Assembly (NCBI GenBank): GCA_019095985.1
Contig: CM032660.1
Span: 35,980,437-36,044,436 of the forward strand
Direction of reading: 5' to 3'
DNA: 64,000 bases
Origin: Streblospio benedicti
Taxonomy: Eukaryota; Annelida; Polychaeta; Spionida; Spionidae
Made by a program: the position numbers and the translations under genes. Shown here one piece after another: positions 23,645 to 34,200 of this stretch. The notes under the pieces are model-generated. The model was not told where the DNA came from and did not search any database. It saw nothing but the letters and a program-made list of their open reading frames with translations. How positions within the stretch are numbered: the first letter of the stretch is position 1; each line of letters opens with the position of its first letter.

Positions 23645-24389
23645 GTCTGTAAAGGGTAAAAACCTTATTCCTGCACAACCTCTTCTTTAATACTACTACT
23701 GATGATCAAAAGATTTGAAAATTGTAAGTCTCCCTTGACTGTTGGCAAAACAGGAATAAAGATGCCTTGAAACTTGTGTATAGTATAATAAAGTTCAAAA
23801 GAAAAAATGAAATATGCAGCACAACGACTGGTGTAAATTTCCCAATTTGTTCAGAAGAATATCAAATTACTTTAACATATTTTACATGCTAATGGTTAAT
23901 TCATATTATTACAGTTTTTATAAATTGGACCAAAATTAAACATATACCTAAATTTCAAGGTTTTTCTTTTAGGTTGGGGGTTCCATAATAAGCAAAAATA
24001 GTTGTAAAAAAAATTTTTTGGATCCAGGATTCTGGAGTTTCCATAATAAACAAGAATACATTATGTCTCAATAAGATTATACTAAATCAGCTTCTCTAAA
24101 CTGTCAGAACAACCCCCTTTGTATATTTAAATTACACCTACACCTAAATTTTGTGCGGTTTTGGTATAAAAAATTCAAGTTGCTATAAAAAAAATTGCCT
24201 AAGGTGGATTGATGGGGATTTTTTTCTGAAGCACTATATGGTGTATAGACATGAAAAAATAAGAAATGGAATACCCATTACTTTTTTCCCGCTAAATTCC
24301 TAATTTGACTGGACTACTAGAAACCAGCTGAGACAGTTGCTATTCTTTCTTTTCCCCTTCATTGTTTACTTATAGTATCTAATATAAAT

Positions 24390-24922
24390 AGTCGTTCAAG
24401 CTCAGGGGGAATAAAACCAATTTGTACACCTTATGCACATATTTGTACATTATGATCATGTCACCCCTTGCTCGATATTTCAGCATTGGGAGCTTCAGGG
24501 CTCAAAGACGGTCAGGGTATTAAGTTGCTTGTTTTTTGGAACCAGTTTTGTAGCTATTTGGATAGCCCCAGGGCCAAGCATTTTCTCCTGTTGATCTCAA
24601 ATTGGATAAGATATAGCTATGCAATATTCCAGATGTGTTCTGACTAGTGATTTGTACAGAAGGATGAGCTACCATCTATGTCCTCGAAAGATCTTGTTAG
24701 TCCCAGTGGGCAATTCGCTTTTGCTACCTGACGTTCTGTGTGGATGTCGTTCTTCAACTGGTCATCAATCACCACCCCTAGGTCCTCTTCTTCAGATTTT
24801 GACTTAAGTTCCACATTGTCCATTACTTGTGTCCTAAGGCTAAGTGCCCTTAGGCGTATCAGACTAGAAGACCACGTACGTATTGTTTGTACATGAGTCT
24901 TTATAGACAATTTCGTAACCAA
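24390..24922 (-). mobile_element. LINE fragment: C-terminal part of a reverse transcriptase (CR1/Jockey-like)
   Basis: The minus-strand frame at 24,922-24,644 contains EEDLGVVIDDQLK and VAKANCPLGLTRSF. These match the well-known stretch after the RT palm in non-LTR retrotransposons (DLGVxxDxxLxFxxHV…KANxxLGxIRR). Further along, in other frames, come remnants of HLEYxxxxWxP, TKLVP, LNTL and LPxLKYRxxRGDMI. The copy is 5'-truncated, shifted in frame at least twice and long dead. Confidence 0.75.
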
Positions 24923-25292
24923 CTGAACCTCGGGGTGTGGCTATTGTTTTGAAACTATGTGGGGCCATGTGAGTTCTTTTACGTGCGGGGATGTGACTCT
25001 CCACTACAATACCCATACGAGACCATGTAAAACTAGTAGCCATATGAAGTACAGCCTAGATGTAGGCATCTTGTCTCCCTCTCTATGGCTGTACTGAGAG
25101 ATGGATGTAGGAATATCAATATCAGCCAAAAGTTAGAGGCTTGACCCTGACTATTTTGACATCCTATTTGCTCAGAATCTGTGCACTTTTATATTTACTT
25201 CATGCAAAATGTCTAGTGTATGTAGCATTAGTGTCTGTCACAGTGATAAATGTTTGAAATTTAAGTAAATGTTTCTATTTGTTTAATAGACG

Positions 25293-25354
25293 TGGTCAAG
25301 GTGATGTAATGGTTAGAGCTGATGACTGTCAAACGAAACAGACTGTGTTGCCAA
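25293..25354 (+). repeat. Left part of a tRNA-like SINE split by a hAT insertion
   Basis: The stretch GTGATGTAATGGTTAGAGCT resembles a tRNA-type Pol III A box. The rest of the unit continues after the hAT element at 28,653, where GTTGCCAA is repeated, and runs to about 28,810. It ends in a segment (TCCCATGTAAAAGAACCCAC) that looks like common SINE bodies. No clear B box was found, so the tRNA origin is an inference. Confidence 0.4.
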
Positions 25355-26904
25355 TAGAGGTTGGACGGTTTGGCAGTTAACCGGCGTCGGATAGGTTTTG
25401 GCTGACAGCCGGTTACAAAATCACCAGAGAGCACAGTAATTCTAAATCGTAGCTTGCCTGATCGGACGACCTACTACAAAATGTAGGTGGTCCGGGTGAT
25501 ATTCTGGGTCGTCCAGAAATAATATTGGTGTTTGTGTTTTTGCATACATTTATCATACCAGAAAATTCTATGACAACACTTATTATATCAATACAGACTC
25601 CTAGAGCTAACGGCCTATACCAGGCGTATCATTTGAACATTTCACGTTTTTGGCTGCCAAAAGCCTTAACATACCAGGCATTTGTTTGGGGCATAGCAGC
25701 AGTGTCCTCCTAAGTCTTTTTTCCACAATTGGAGAAGACACGCATTTGTGCATATAAGTCCGTCAAATGGCTTTTTAGAAGCAGTGTCATTGGGGTTAAA
25801 AGTAGATAACTTTATGTAAAACCTGATTAGGAATGATTGTACATAATTAATTTTAATATTACTTTAATATCTTAAGCATATAACAAGAAATTTCAACATA
25901 TTGAAATCTGTTTCCTTGTGGTAGCCATTTTGGCAGCTCACACACTAATACCCGATGCAACCTGCATTTATCACAACGCAAATACAGACACGTTTTTCCC
26001 GCGCTACCGGCGTGAACCAGTCGAAATTATTTTAGTGCAGGGCATGAAATCACGATTTGAGTGAAGGGGCATTTGGCTCCTAACTCTGAATATCTGGGAG
26101 CCAATTCTGAACGCAAGGGGCCACCATTTCATTAACTACATAAAATGCAATATTTTCGATCACTTTGCATACAGTCTATGTAGTTGAAGATGATGTTACT
26201 TAATGTTAGTTTATTAGATTGATTTCTTGTTATTATTTCTGTAAATTTTAACGGGCCCCTGGGCCTTGCATAGAAAAATCTGGGTTTTAAATAGATATGC
26301 TAGTAACTGCTACTCATGACAAACCCAGTACAATGTATTATTACTACTCACATATTAAGAAGAAAAAAAATATCAATTAATAATCATTATTATTTTTATT
26401 GTTCTTATAGCTATAATGCAAATGCAAATAATAAGGTTGGATAAGCCTTTTCAAATTCAGGTAGTAAAAGATTAATTAAAAGCAGCAATTGAGAAAAATG
26501 CTATGTAGCCAAATACAAGTGGTTTACTAGTAGCCATAAATACCTTTTTCTCAACCATTAATTGTCATGGTTCAACTGTACTAGAATTAATACAATGACC
26601 TTTCAAAAGCAAACATGAAGTAGTGGATAAATTTACATCTGGATTATAACAACTGGATTAAAACAGGAATAATATGCAATGCTGTATATGGTAACATGTG
26701 GCCAACTGCTGGCATAAATATTGTAAAATCAATATTGCTGCTTAAGCTCGCATTAGTCTACAGAGCAGCTGGCAGTTGGCAACAGCAGCAGCAGAGCAAT
26801 ATTGGTGACACAGCTCACAAGCAGTATTGCTAAAGCTGTTTTTGCAAAGTTGCATTTGGCGACCACAGCTTAATTTCTAGGGGCATGCAATATTTTCTGG
26901 CAGA

Positions 26905-28104
26905 CACGCATTTTGAGTGACGTGTTATTCACAGTGGGGGCTTCAGTTGTCATAGTTGAAATATGATCCTTTGAAGCTCTTACGTTTTTCATCATAAAAT
27001 TTTCACATTTACAGTACATATTCAGGAGACGGTCTAGTTTCTTATTTTCAGCATTATAAATAAAGATACATACAGCATCACGTTCGATTTTAACAATTTC
27101 GAGTGATCGTCCATTCATTTGACAACTTCCGGGAGCGATTTAAAATGTCGTCATATCAGTAGTAATTTTAATTGTAGCAACGTTTTATCGAGGATACACA
27201 CAAAACACAATATAAACCACCCATATTTCATAATAATAAATTTTTACTCACAATATTACGGACGAAAAACATGTTCAAATCTTGATTTCTGATTCGGCGT
27301 GAGTTTGACAGGCACCACTCCGAGTGCACTCGACAACCCGACAAAAACATCATCCGTTTTGATAGAAATACTAGATCTCCGACGTCCATACTTATTGGGT
27401 AGTTTGCCAAACGGTTTATTTGTGATCCGGTATCCAAGATACAATAAGATGGGGCATGGATGACGAATAATATGATAATTCTTCTTCAAAATGTTCCAAC
27501 TTTGTCATTCTTACCAAAAGCCGGTATTTCCTGAAAATCAGCCTTGCGCAGCGCACGTCGCTGATATAGAATCGTTAAGAGCCCTCTTGATAAAGGCTAA
27601 TTGATGTTCTTTAGCAGTGTCAACGTGTTTTGTGGCGCTTGAACCTAAGAATACCGCTATTAAGGCTCAAAATATATATCTGGATATGACCTTGATGAGT
27701 CTAGTTTCACATTTGTTTAAGGTCTCGATGAATAGCCGGTTTAACGAGGATTTCAATCATATACGACAAGCCATGGTTTTGCGAACACAAATAAGAGTAT
27801 TTCGTGGCTCAAAATTGCAGCAGATAATGCGTGTTTGGTGGGTAAATATTCGTTCACACTAATATAATTAAAATATTAACACTATGCTGCTTATTTACTT
27901 CTAGAAATGCATCGAAATGTGAAGGTAAAGTTGTTGTTGTTGACACACCGGAATTTGAGACTAGAACCACGAGTGTTTATATACGAAAATTGCAGACAAA
28001 CTGAAGCCGTTTTTTCTGAAAACTGAGGCGCATATATGCGCCCCGGCACTAAAGGCACGTAAAATTTGAGGTGCATATATGCGCCTCGGCACTAAGCGGG
28101 TTAA
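26905..28104. mobile_element. piggyBac-like non-autonomous element, copy 1
   Basis: The right end GCACTAAGCGGG is followed by TTAA (28,101-28,104). The sequence is the reverse complement of the element at 43,257-44,498 over almost its full length with a few percent difference. The terminal part carries an inverted pair of CATATATGCGCC motifs (28,029-28,090). Homology to copy 2 fades at about 26,905, so the left terminus is missing or replaced. The open frames inside (for example 27,617-27,862) differ between the two copies mostly by amino-acid-changing substitutions, so they do not look like selected genes. Confidence 0.75.
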
Positions 28105-28114
28105 GGCATTACCT

Positions 28115-28159
28115 AATTTACACTCGCCTTTGTCGAGTCGACACAGGCGAGTGTAAATT
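28115..28159. repeat. Perfect hairpin, 14-bp stem
   Basis: AATTTACACTCGCC and GGCGAGTGTAAATT are perfect inverted repeats around a 17-base loop that itself contains GTCGAC. It lies just right of the piggyBac-like copy, inside the hAT element. Confidence 0.8.
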
Positions 28160-28839
28160 CCCGCTAGCGAGTTTTAGTTCAAAACTACTCGCCAGAACTA
28201 GCGAGTGTAATTTTTGTCCTTTTTATGAGTTTTATCACACAAAATTACGCGATATTGATTGATTGAGGTCGCGTTATTATTTGCACATGGGCGCGGCCAT
28301 TTTTAAGTGTAGATAACACTGTAGTCTAGATGTCTAGATCTAATTTCCCAGTAATGACTTCAATATTTGAAGTACTACTTTTCAATTCATTTCACAATGT
28401 TGCGTTGAATAAATCAGGATCAGTCATACAGCGGCTTTGGAAACCAAGACCAATAATGAATAAATAAATCCCATTTCTGTGTATAATATACGTGTATGTT
28501 CAATGTATAGTACAGACAAAGTATATTAGTTCAACATGTGGACGCATGACGTAATCTAGTACAACGTAAACGCCGTGTCGATTAACCGATGTCGGTTCGT
28601 TTTTGGTATGTAAAAACCGTAACCGACCCGAACCGTAACCGTCCGACCTCTAGTTGCCAAACACTTTTGTCGCACCTCTGTCATTAAATTGCCAATTCTA
28701 CAAAGTAGATCACCACTGTTGAGTATATTATGCAAGACGGTGGTGACACCAAGTATGAGGTTCAAAAGCCTCGCAAAAAGGCGTGTCCCATGTAAAAGAA
28801 CCCACCTAGTGTGAAACCAGTAATATCCTTATAACCTTA

Positions 28840-29313
28840 ATATTGCTCTTGGGTGAATGGCAACCTATATTGAATTCATGTTTTTGCGTCGCTTCAGCAG
28901 CTTGTGTTTGGTTCGTTTGTATGTATGTCTGTATCTTTGTCTCCGGACAAGCAAGAGCTTTTAAGCTTCGCCCGATTTCTTTCAAACTTAATACAACTAT
29001 TTGGTATGACGCGACACCAAAGTGATTCGATTTTGGGCACTTTGCCAATTAAAGTGTGCTTTCCATAGTGCCATTTTGGGTCCATTTTCAACATTTTCTG
29101 CAATAGTTTTTTTGATGCTTGTGAGGAAGCATTCAAACTTTGTACAATGCTTACATGTCAACTCAACATTAACTGTATTCGATTTTGGCACTTTGCCAAT
29201 TAGAGTTTACCTTTCAGAGGGCCATTTTAATTATTTTCTTTCTATTTTTCCACTATAGTTTCAATACCATTCGAAACATGACCAGCGAATTGACATAGGG
29301 GTTATATTGGAAT
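28840..29313. repeat. Intergenic repeat with two ~150-bp direct units
   Basis: TTCGATTTTGG followed by CACTTTGCCAATTA occurs at about 29,026 and again at about 29,178, each followed by a CCATTTT motif. This gives a direct repeat with a period near 152 bp. A GTATGTATGTCTGTATCTTT run precedes it at 28,919. No gene is seen. Confidence 0.5.
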
Positions 29314-29541
29314 AAAAGTGCTCAGAGAGCACAGTGTTACCATATTAATGTTGACTCATGGGCAATAGATATTTACTTTAGCCATGTTTAGAAAGCGCCT
29401 GCAATCCAATGCCAATAACATAGATGTAGGATGAGTCACGCATCAAGTAAAACTTTTTTTCTGCTTTGATTGCAAAGCAAACATCTTTATTCCCCATGGG
29501 TCAATGTTGCTCTAGCGACACTGTGCTCTCTGAGCACTTTT
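29314..29541. mobile_element. MITE with AAAAGTGCTCAGAGAGCACA ends
   Basis: The left end AAAAGTGCTCAGAGAGCACA and right end TGTGCTCTCTGAGCACTTTT are perfect 20-bp inverted repeats. Weaker matching continues inward for about 30 bp. A diverged partial copy of the left half lies at 53,474-53,580. Confidence 0.8.
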
Positions 29542-29559
29542 GATCTAGTTGTTAAAAGC

Positions 29560-31257
29560 GTTTGCTCAGATCTTTAACAGAAATGCAAAAGAATTACAGA
29601 AAAATATTTTAAAACAGTACATTTATTTTTGAAAATAGTTGTTGCAGCCTACATATATTTTAATGTAAAATCAACTACTGAAACTAGTATAGGGATATGT
29701 GTCAATCTTTTTTTATTTTTCATCTAGAAAGTTTGCTATTTTTAATAGTAATCATTAAATGCCATATAAAAAACTATTGTACGTCATTAAATCCAATCGC
29801 TACATGAATGAATTCGCAACATAGTGAGTAATATATCTCTTTGACAGTCGCTGTATTTTGAACGTATGACATACATTCTCATCACACAATATCATTGATT
29901 TTCAGATTTTATTGTCGTAGATACTGCGAGTTCTACAGGTATACTGAAGAGTTTAAATAGTATTATACTTACACAGGACTTGAAATGCGATGCAGATTCT
30001 TATTTTCACACTTACCACTAATAATATTATACATTTTGAAAGAAATATTAATCGTAACCATCCGAGATTTCGCTTCTCGATTCAAAACATTGACATTTGA
30101 CAGGCCGAGGTGATCCGATGTTATGGTACGAAAGCAAGGTGTTTTGTGACATATAACCTACCATTCTCTGCAGAATTGCATTCTACATGCTGTAAAATTG
30201 TTAATATTAATATCGGACATACGTTTCATTCACAAAATGAGAGATTACAGTCAGTTACTTTGGCCGGCGTGCCCATTGTCGAGGGATCGGGCATTTGCTG
30301 CCAAAACTCCCGCTATTGCGACATGTAGACTAAGTGGCAAAACCCATAGCGACGTACGGCAGCCGTACGACTCCGTACGTCAACTTCGTGCCGATTGCTC
30401 CAATGAATTTTACATAAGGTAAAAAACCCACAGTGAAAAAACCCGCACGTGGCGCCGTAAATATGGTCCGCTGCCGCACGGCAGATTTCTCGATTGCCTC
30501 GAGGGGCAATTGATTAACAGCCGTACGGCGTCTTACAGCGCCGTACGGCGTCGGATGGATTGCTTTAGTAACCTTTCAATTGAGCAAAACCCATATTGAC
30601 GGATTGGCATAAAATATATAGAGCCTTACGGCAAATCAACATAGCGCACCAGTAATTAATCCTTTACTAGTAATGCGTTTATTAAGTTAAATGAATGCCG
30701 TGTTTCAAATAACTAATAATAATAATAATGGATATCTTACAATGATATTGTGTGTTTGAATTTAAACCCAGATGCAGTAGGCGATTTTGAGTCACCACAT
30801 GGCCTTGTATGATGCATGTGACAAACGCTTTGATCAGATAGTTACAAGAGTTAGAATAAAGTATGTTTTAGGCTTATTTTAAGGCATGCATTAAGGCATA
30901 AATGCCTTAGTGACTGTCAAAGGGATATTATTTGAATTGTGCATCGTGGCCTTAACCAGTTAGGATAGTATATTATGAGGGTGACTATATTTTTGTTGGT
31001 TTTTGTGATCAAGTCGGGATTCCCTACAAAGTTTCCAGCTTATGTCTTGGTTAAATGATAGTATAATGAGAGTTTAGAATGGGGGTGGGTGCAAAAAATG
31101 TGAAAAATAGAAGCCAATCTGTTATTGCTTTGAAAAGTTGTGAGACACCCCCCATACCGCTGGAACAAAATGAAATAATTTGATAATATGGAATGCAAAT
31201 TGAATCACCCATATCAAAATTAATTGTAGAAATGTCATCATTGGTGCTTCTTTTCAG
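29560..31257. other. Intergenic stretch, no supported gene
   Basis: AT-rich DNA except for a CpG-rich patch at 30,330-30,605. There the palindrome CCGTACGG recurs (about 30,520 and 30,540) and the phrase GCAAAACCCATA appears at both margins (30,334; 30,584). This could be a small repeat or part of a promoter region for the gene starting at 31,258. I see no coding frame. Confidence 0.5.
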
Positions 31258-34200
31258 CATACATAGATATACAGGAGATCTACTTCAAATATGAATAATG
31301 GGACCTGGGATTTAGATGAACTTTTTTTCGATACAAGTTCAGAAGCAGGAAGAAGCAGTTCTTCGTATGTTACTTCTTTTATAATAGCTTTACAATACAG
31401 GACTGTACCTTAGTGTTTGTCAAATAAATGTGAAATATTGTTGCTGTGTATTCATTGAAATTAAATTAAACTATAGATCTTAAAATGTCGGCCAGTGACT
31501 TAAGGAAAGAACCGTCAAAAATGTAAAACTTTCAAAAGCCTTGGGTATCTTGCAAATTCTGAAAGTAATAAATTTTGTTTTGTAGAGATATATTTGGGTT
31601 CACCAAAAAGTGTAATGTGCCAGCACCACCAACTAGTCAAGATGACCTACTTCTTTCACAAGCCTTCCCTGAATCACAAAGATCCTACTTTGGAAGCCAA
31701 GTTTCAAAAACAATTGTTGAAGGTAGTTCAGTTGTTTAGCTCATTTTTAGAATTAGTAGCTGTTAATGTTAACATATTTACAAACTGGATTATATTGGGT
31801 TACAGTGTATTGGTAATTTGAAATTAAGAAACGAAAAGAAAGATACTATCCTTATAAATGAAAAACTGGTTGTGAAAGTTAACATGCTAGTTGAATAAAA
31901 TTTATTACAGAAAGCATTGCAACACTACTTGATATGATTGAGCTAGCCTTGAGCCTAGTGATTCTTAATGACCTTAAATGACCAGGAGATGGTCCTTTCA
32001 TTTGCCAAGTAGTACAGATTTGTCAGTATTAACCCCTGGTCTATGAGATTAACCTATAATATATAAGGCGATATTTTGATGTGAAAATAGCCCTCTTTTT
32101 GAACCCATTTTTCATATTGAAAGGCCTCTCATCACCCGTGAATTCTGTATGTCAAACAAGCAAATAAACTTCACATGCTGATATAAATTGTATGGCAAAA
32201 GCAGGGTATTGATATTATTTTATTATCATTTGAAAGAATATTATTTTGTGCATCGGAAATCCATTTGAGGAAACTAACTTCCATTGCCAATTATTCATAG
32301 TTGTATGAAAATTGACCTGATATATATACCGATTTGAAGGGAGTCCCCTGCTCGCTGTGATGGAACTAAGGAGGTTTAATTTTTTTCAAGACAGTAAAGT
32401 AGGTCTACTAGACTATGGTGACTAAGATAAATTAATGTGCAGTTTGTGGTTACTGTGGTTAATCAATACAACGGGTCTGTTGTGTTCGTTCACTCCCGAT
32501 TTTACCTGGCTTTCAGTACTTTCAGTACATGTACTTTGATTATTCTCTTTTATAAACACATGTGCCTAAATAGAAAGTGATCAGCACATTTTCGATGTTT
32601 AGCATGTGCTATAATATGCAGGGATACAGTATGCACTTCTTGATAGTATCCGTAACATGTATACTTCTAAAAAGACGTTGCTGGCAATCGCAATCTGAAG
32701 CATTTTACTGTTCTTCTCTTCCTAAAGCATCAAGATGTAATTTGTGAATGTAATAAAATTACCATTACTACGTTTCAATTGTGTTTTCAGGGTATGAATC
32801 TTTGCAACATAAAGAGACAAATTTTTCTCCAGCAGCAATGCGTCCACCAAAAGTTCCACCTTTTATGAATCAAAACAAAAGTACAAGAATTGGCATTGTG
32901 GCGCCATCTCGTTCTCACTCAAATTCTCAGAGGTAAAAATGATCGATATTTCTCATCGTTCTCATTATATTATCTAATAAATTATTCCTATCAGCACTTC
33001 TCTTTAATATAAATGCAGGGCTTGACATTCACTTTTTTTTGTCAAGTTTAGTATGAGTCAAGGGTAATTATTTCCCACGGGTTCCCTGTGGGAAATGATT
33101 GTTTTTGACGGGGTATGCTTTGTGAGATTGCTCTTCTTACACACTGTACAGTCAAGAGCTACTAAAGATAATAATTCTATGTCAACAATGGAAAGCTGCA
33201 AATGTGAGTGGTGACTTGACCTTGAGGAGAGTGTGCGGATATTGTGAAAGAAACAAAAAAAGTCTATGTCGTCATACATTAACATCAACATTTCTGGAGA
33301 GTTCATGAGTTGTACATTAGACAGTAAGACTCTTTGCTGATGACACACTAGCATATATGGTAAAAACATCACCGCAAGATGCCCAGAACTTGTAAAGTGA
33401 CCTTGACAAACTCGCTGAATGGGAAAAGACCTGAGATATGCAGTTTCATCCATATAAGTGTGTGGTGCTCGGTGTAACAAAGAAACTAGCATCTAACGAA
33501 CCTGTGTACTATCTTCGCGGACATCAACTAAGATCTGTTGATAGTACAATGTACCTTGGCATTGAAATCTCCTCTGACTTGCGATGGTCTAAACATGTAG
33601 TTAGATTCGGTAAAAAAGCAAACAGAACTATTGGTTTTCTCAAACGCAATGTGAACATTAGTTCGCGATCCATCAAGGAGACTGCATATAAGTCATTAGT
33701 ACGACCACAGTACAGGTGGAATATGCTAGCCCAGTGTGGGACCCAAGCACACAAGTGGATATAAACAGAGTGGAAATGGTCCAGCATTGCGCCGCACGCT
33801 ATGTGTGCAACCGCTATCAAAATAGGTCCAGTGTGAGTGACATGCTCGCGGAACTGCAATGGCTCTCACTACAAGAAAGCCTTAAGAACGCCCGTCTTAT
33901 TATGATGTATAGGCTTGCGAATGGTCTGACTCGAGTGAATGTAGAAAATAGACTGTTGTTGGCCTGTCAAAAGCTTATTTTGAACATATACGGTATTTTG
34001 AAAGGTGCCTATGCCGTTATAAAGTGCGTATATAGTTTTATTTTTCAGGAGATAGCTTTAGAAAATCAGTGTTTTATGGGTGAAAATGGGGCGCCATTCC
34101 ACGACATTATCAGAAGAGCCAACGTTGTTGAGTCTATGAATTCTGCTGCCGTTAGTCATGTTGTCGGGTGCCGTTTGGTTAGATATGTTAAAAACTGCTT

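Larger units (their letters stand above)
20374..24314. mobile_element. 3.9-kb element with ~140-bp inverted terminal repeats, superfamily unknown
   Basis: The left end (GTCCAGTCATGGTACC…, continuing through CCCATCAATCCGCCTTGGGC to about 20,520) is repeated in reverse at 24,190-24,314. The right end runs GGTGGATTGATGGGGATTTT … GACTGGAC. TA flanks both ends (20,372-20,373; 24,315-24,316). Arm identity is roughly 80-85% by eye, so the copy is not young. Inside are two smaller TIR elements (20,806 and 21,692) and, at 22.1-23.65 kb, a GC-rich block with decayed coding frames on the minus strand. The stretch at 21,815-21,950 resembles the sub-terminal repeats of the 53.6-60.2 kb unit (ATGGCTGCC … CAACATAGAAA). 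I do not recognise a transposase. Confidence 0.65.
25355..28652. mobile_element. hAT-like element, 3.3 kb, perfect 8-bp target duplication
   Basis: Ends TAGAGGTTGGACGGTT and AACCGTCCGACCTCTA are perfect 16-bp inverted repeats. They are flanked by the direct repeat GTTGCCAA at 25,347-25,354 and 28,653-28,660. No hAT transposase frame remains, so it is non-autonomous. About 1.2 kb of its length is a piggyBac-like insertion (to 28,104). The rest is AT-rich DNA with no supported gene. Confidence 0.88.

Noticed and set aside
24619-24807. 62-codon plus-strand frame
   Set aside because: It is antisense to the LINE fragment, which has recognisable motifs on the minus strand.
27617-27862. 81-codon frame shared with 43,740-43,495, possible conserved small gene in the piggyBac-like copies
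   Set aside because: The two copies differ at about eight bases, of which about seven change the amino acid; that is the pattern of non-coding drift. The frames at 26,870-27,118 and 44,236-44,472 behave the same way.
33058-33859. Minus-strand frames of 144 and 111 codons
   Set aside because: They lie opposite the LINE reverse transcriptase frame, whose motifs are clear on the plus strand.
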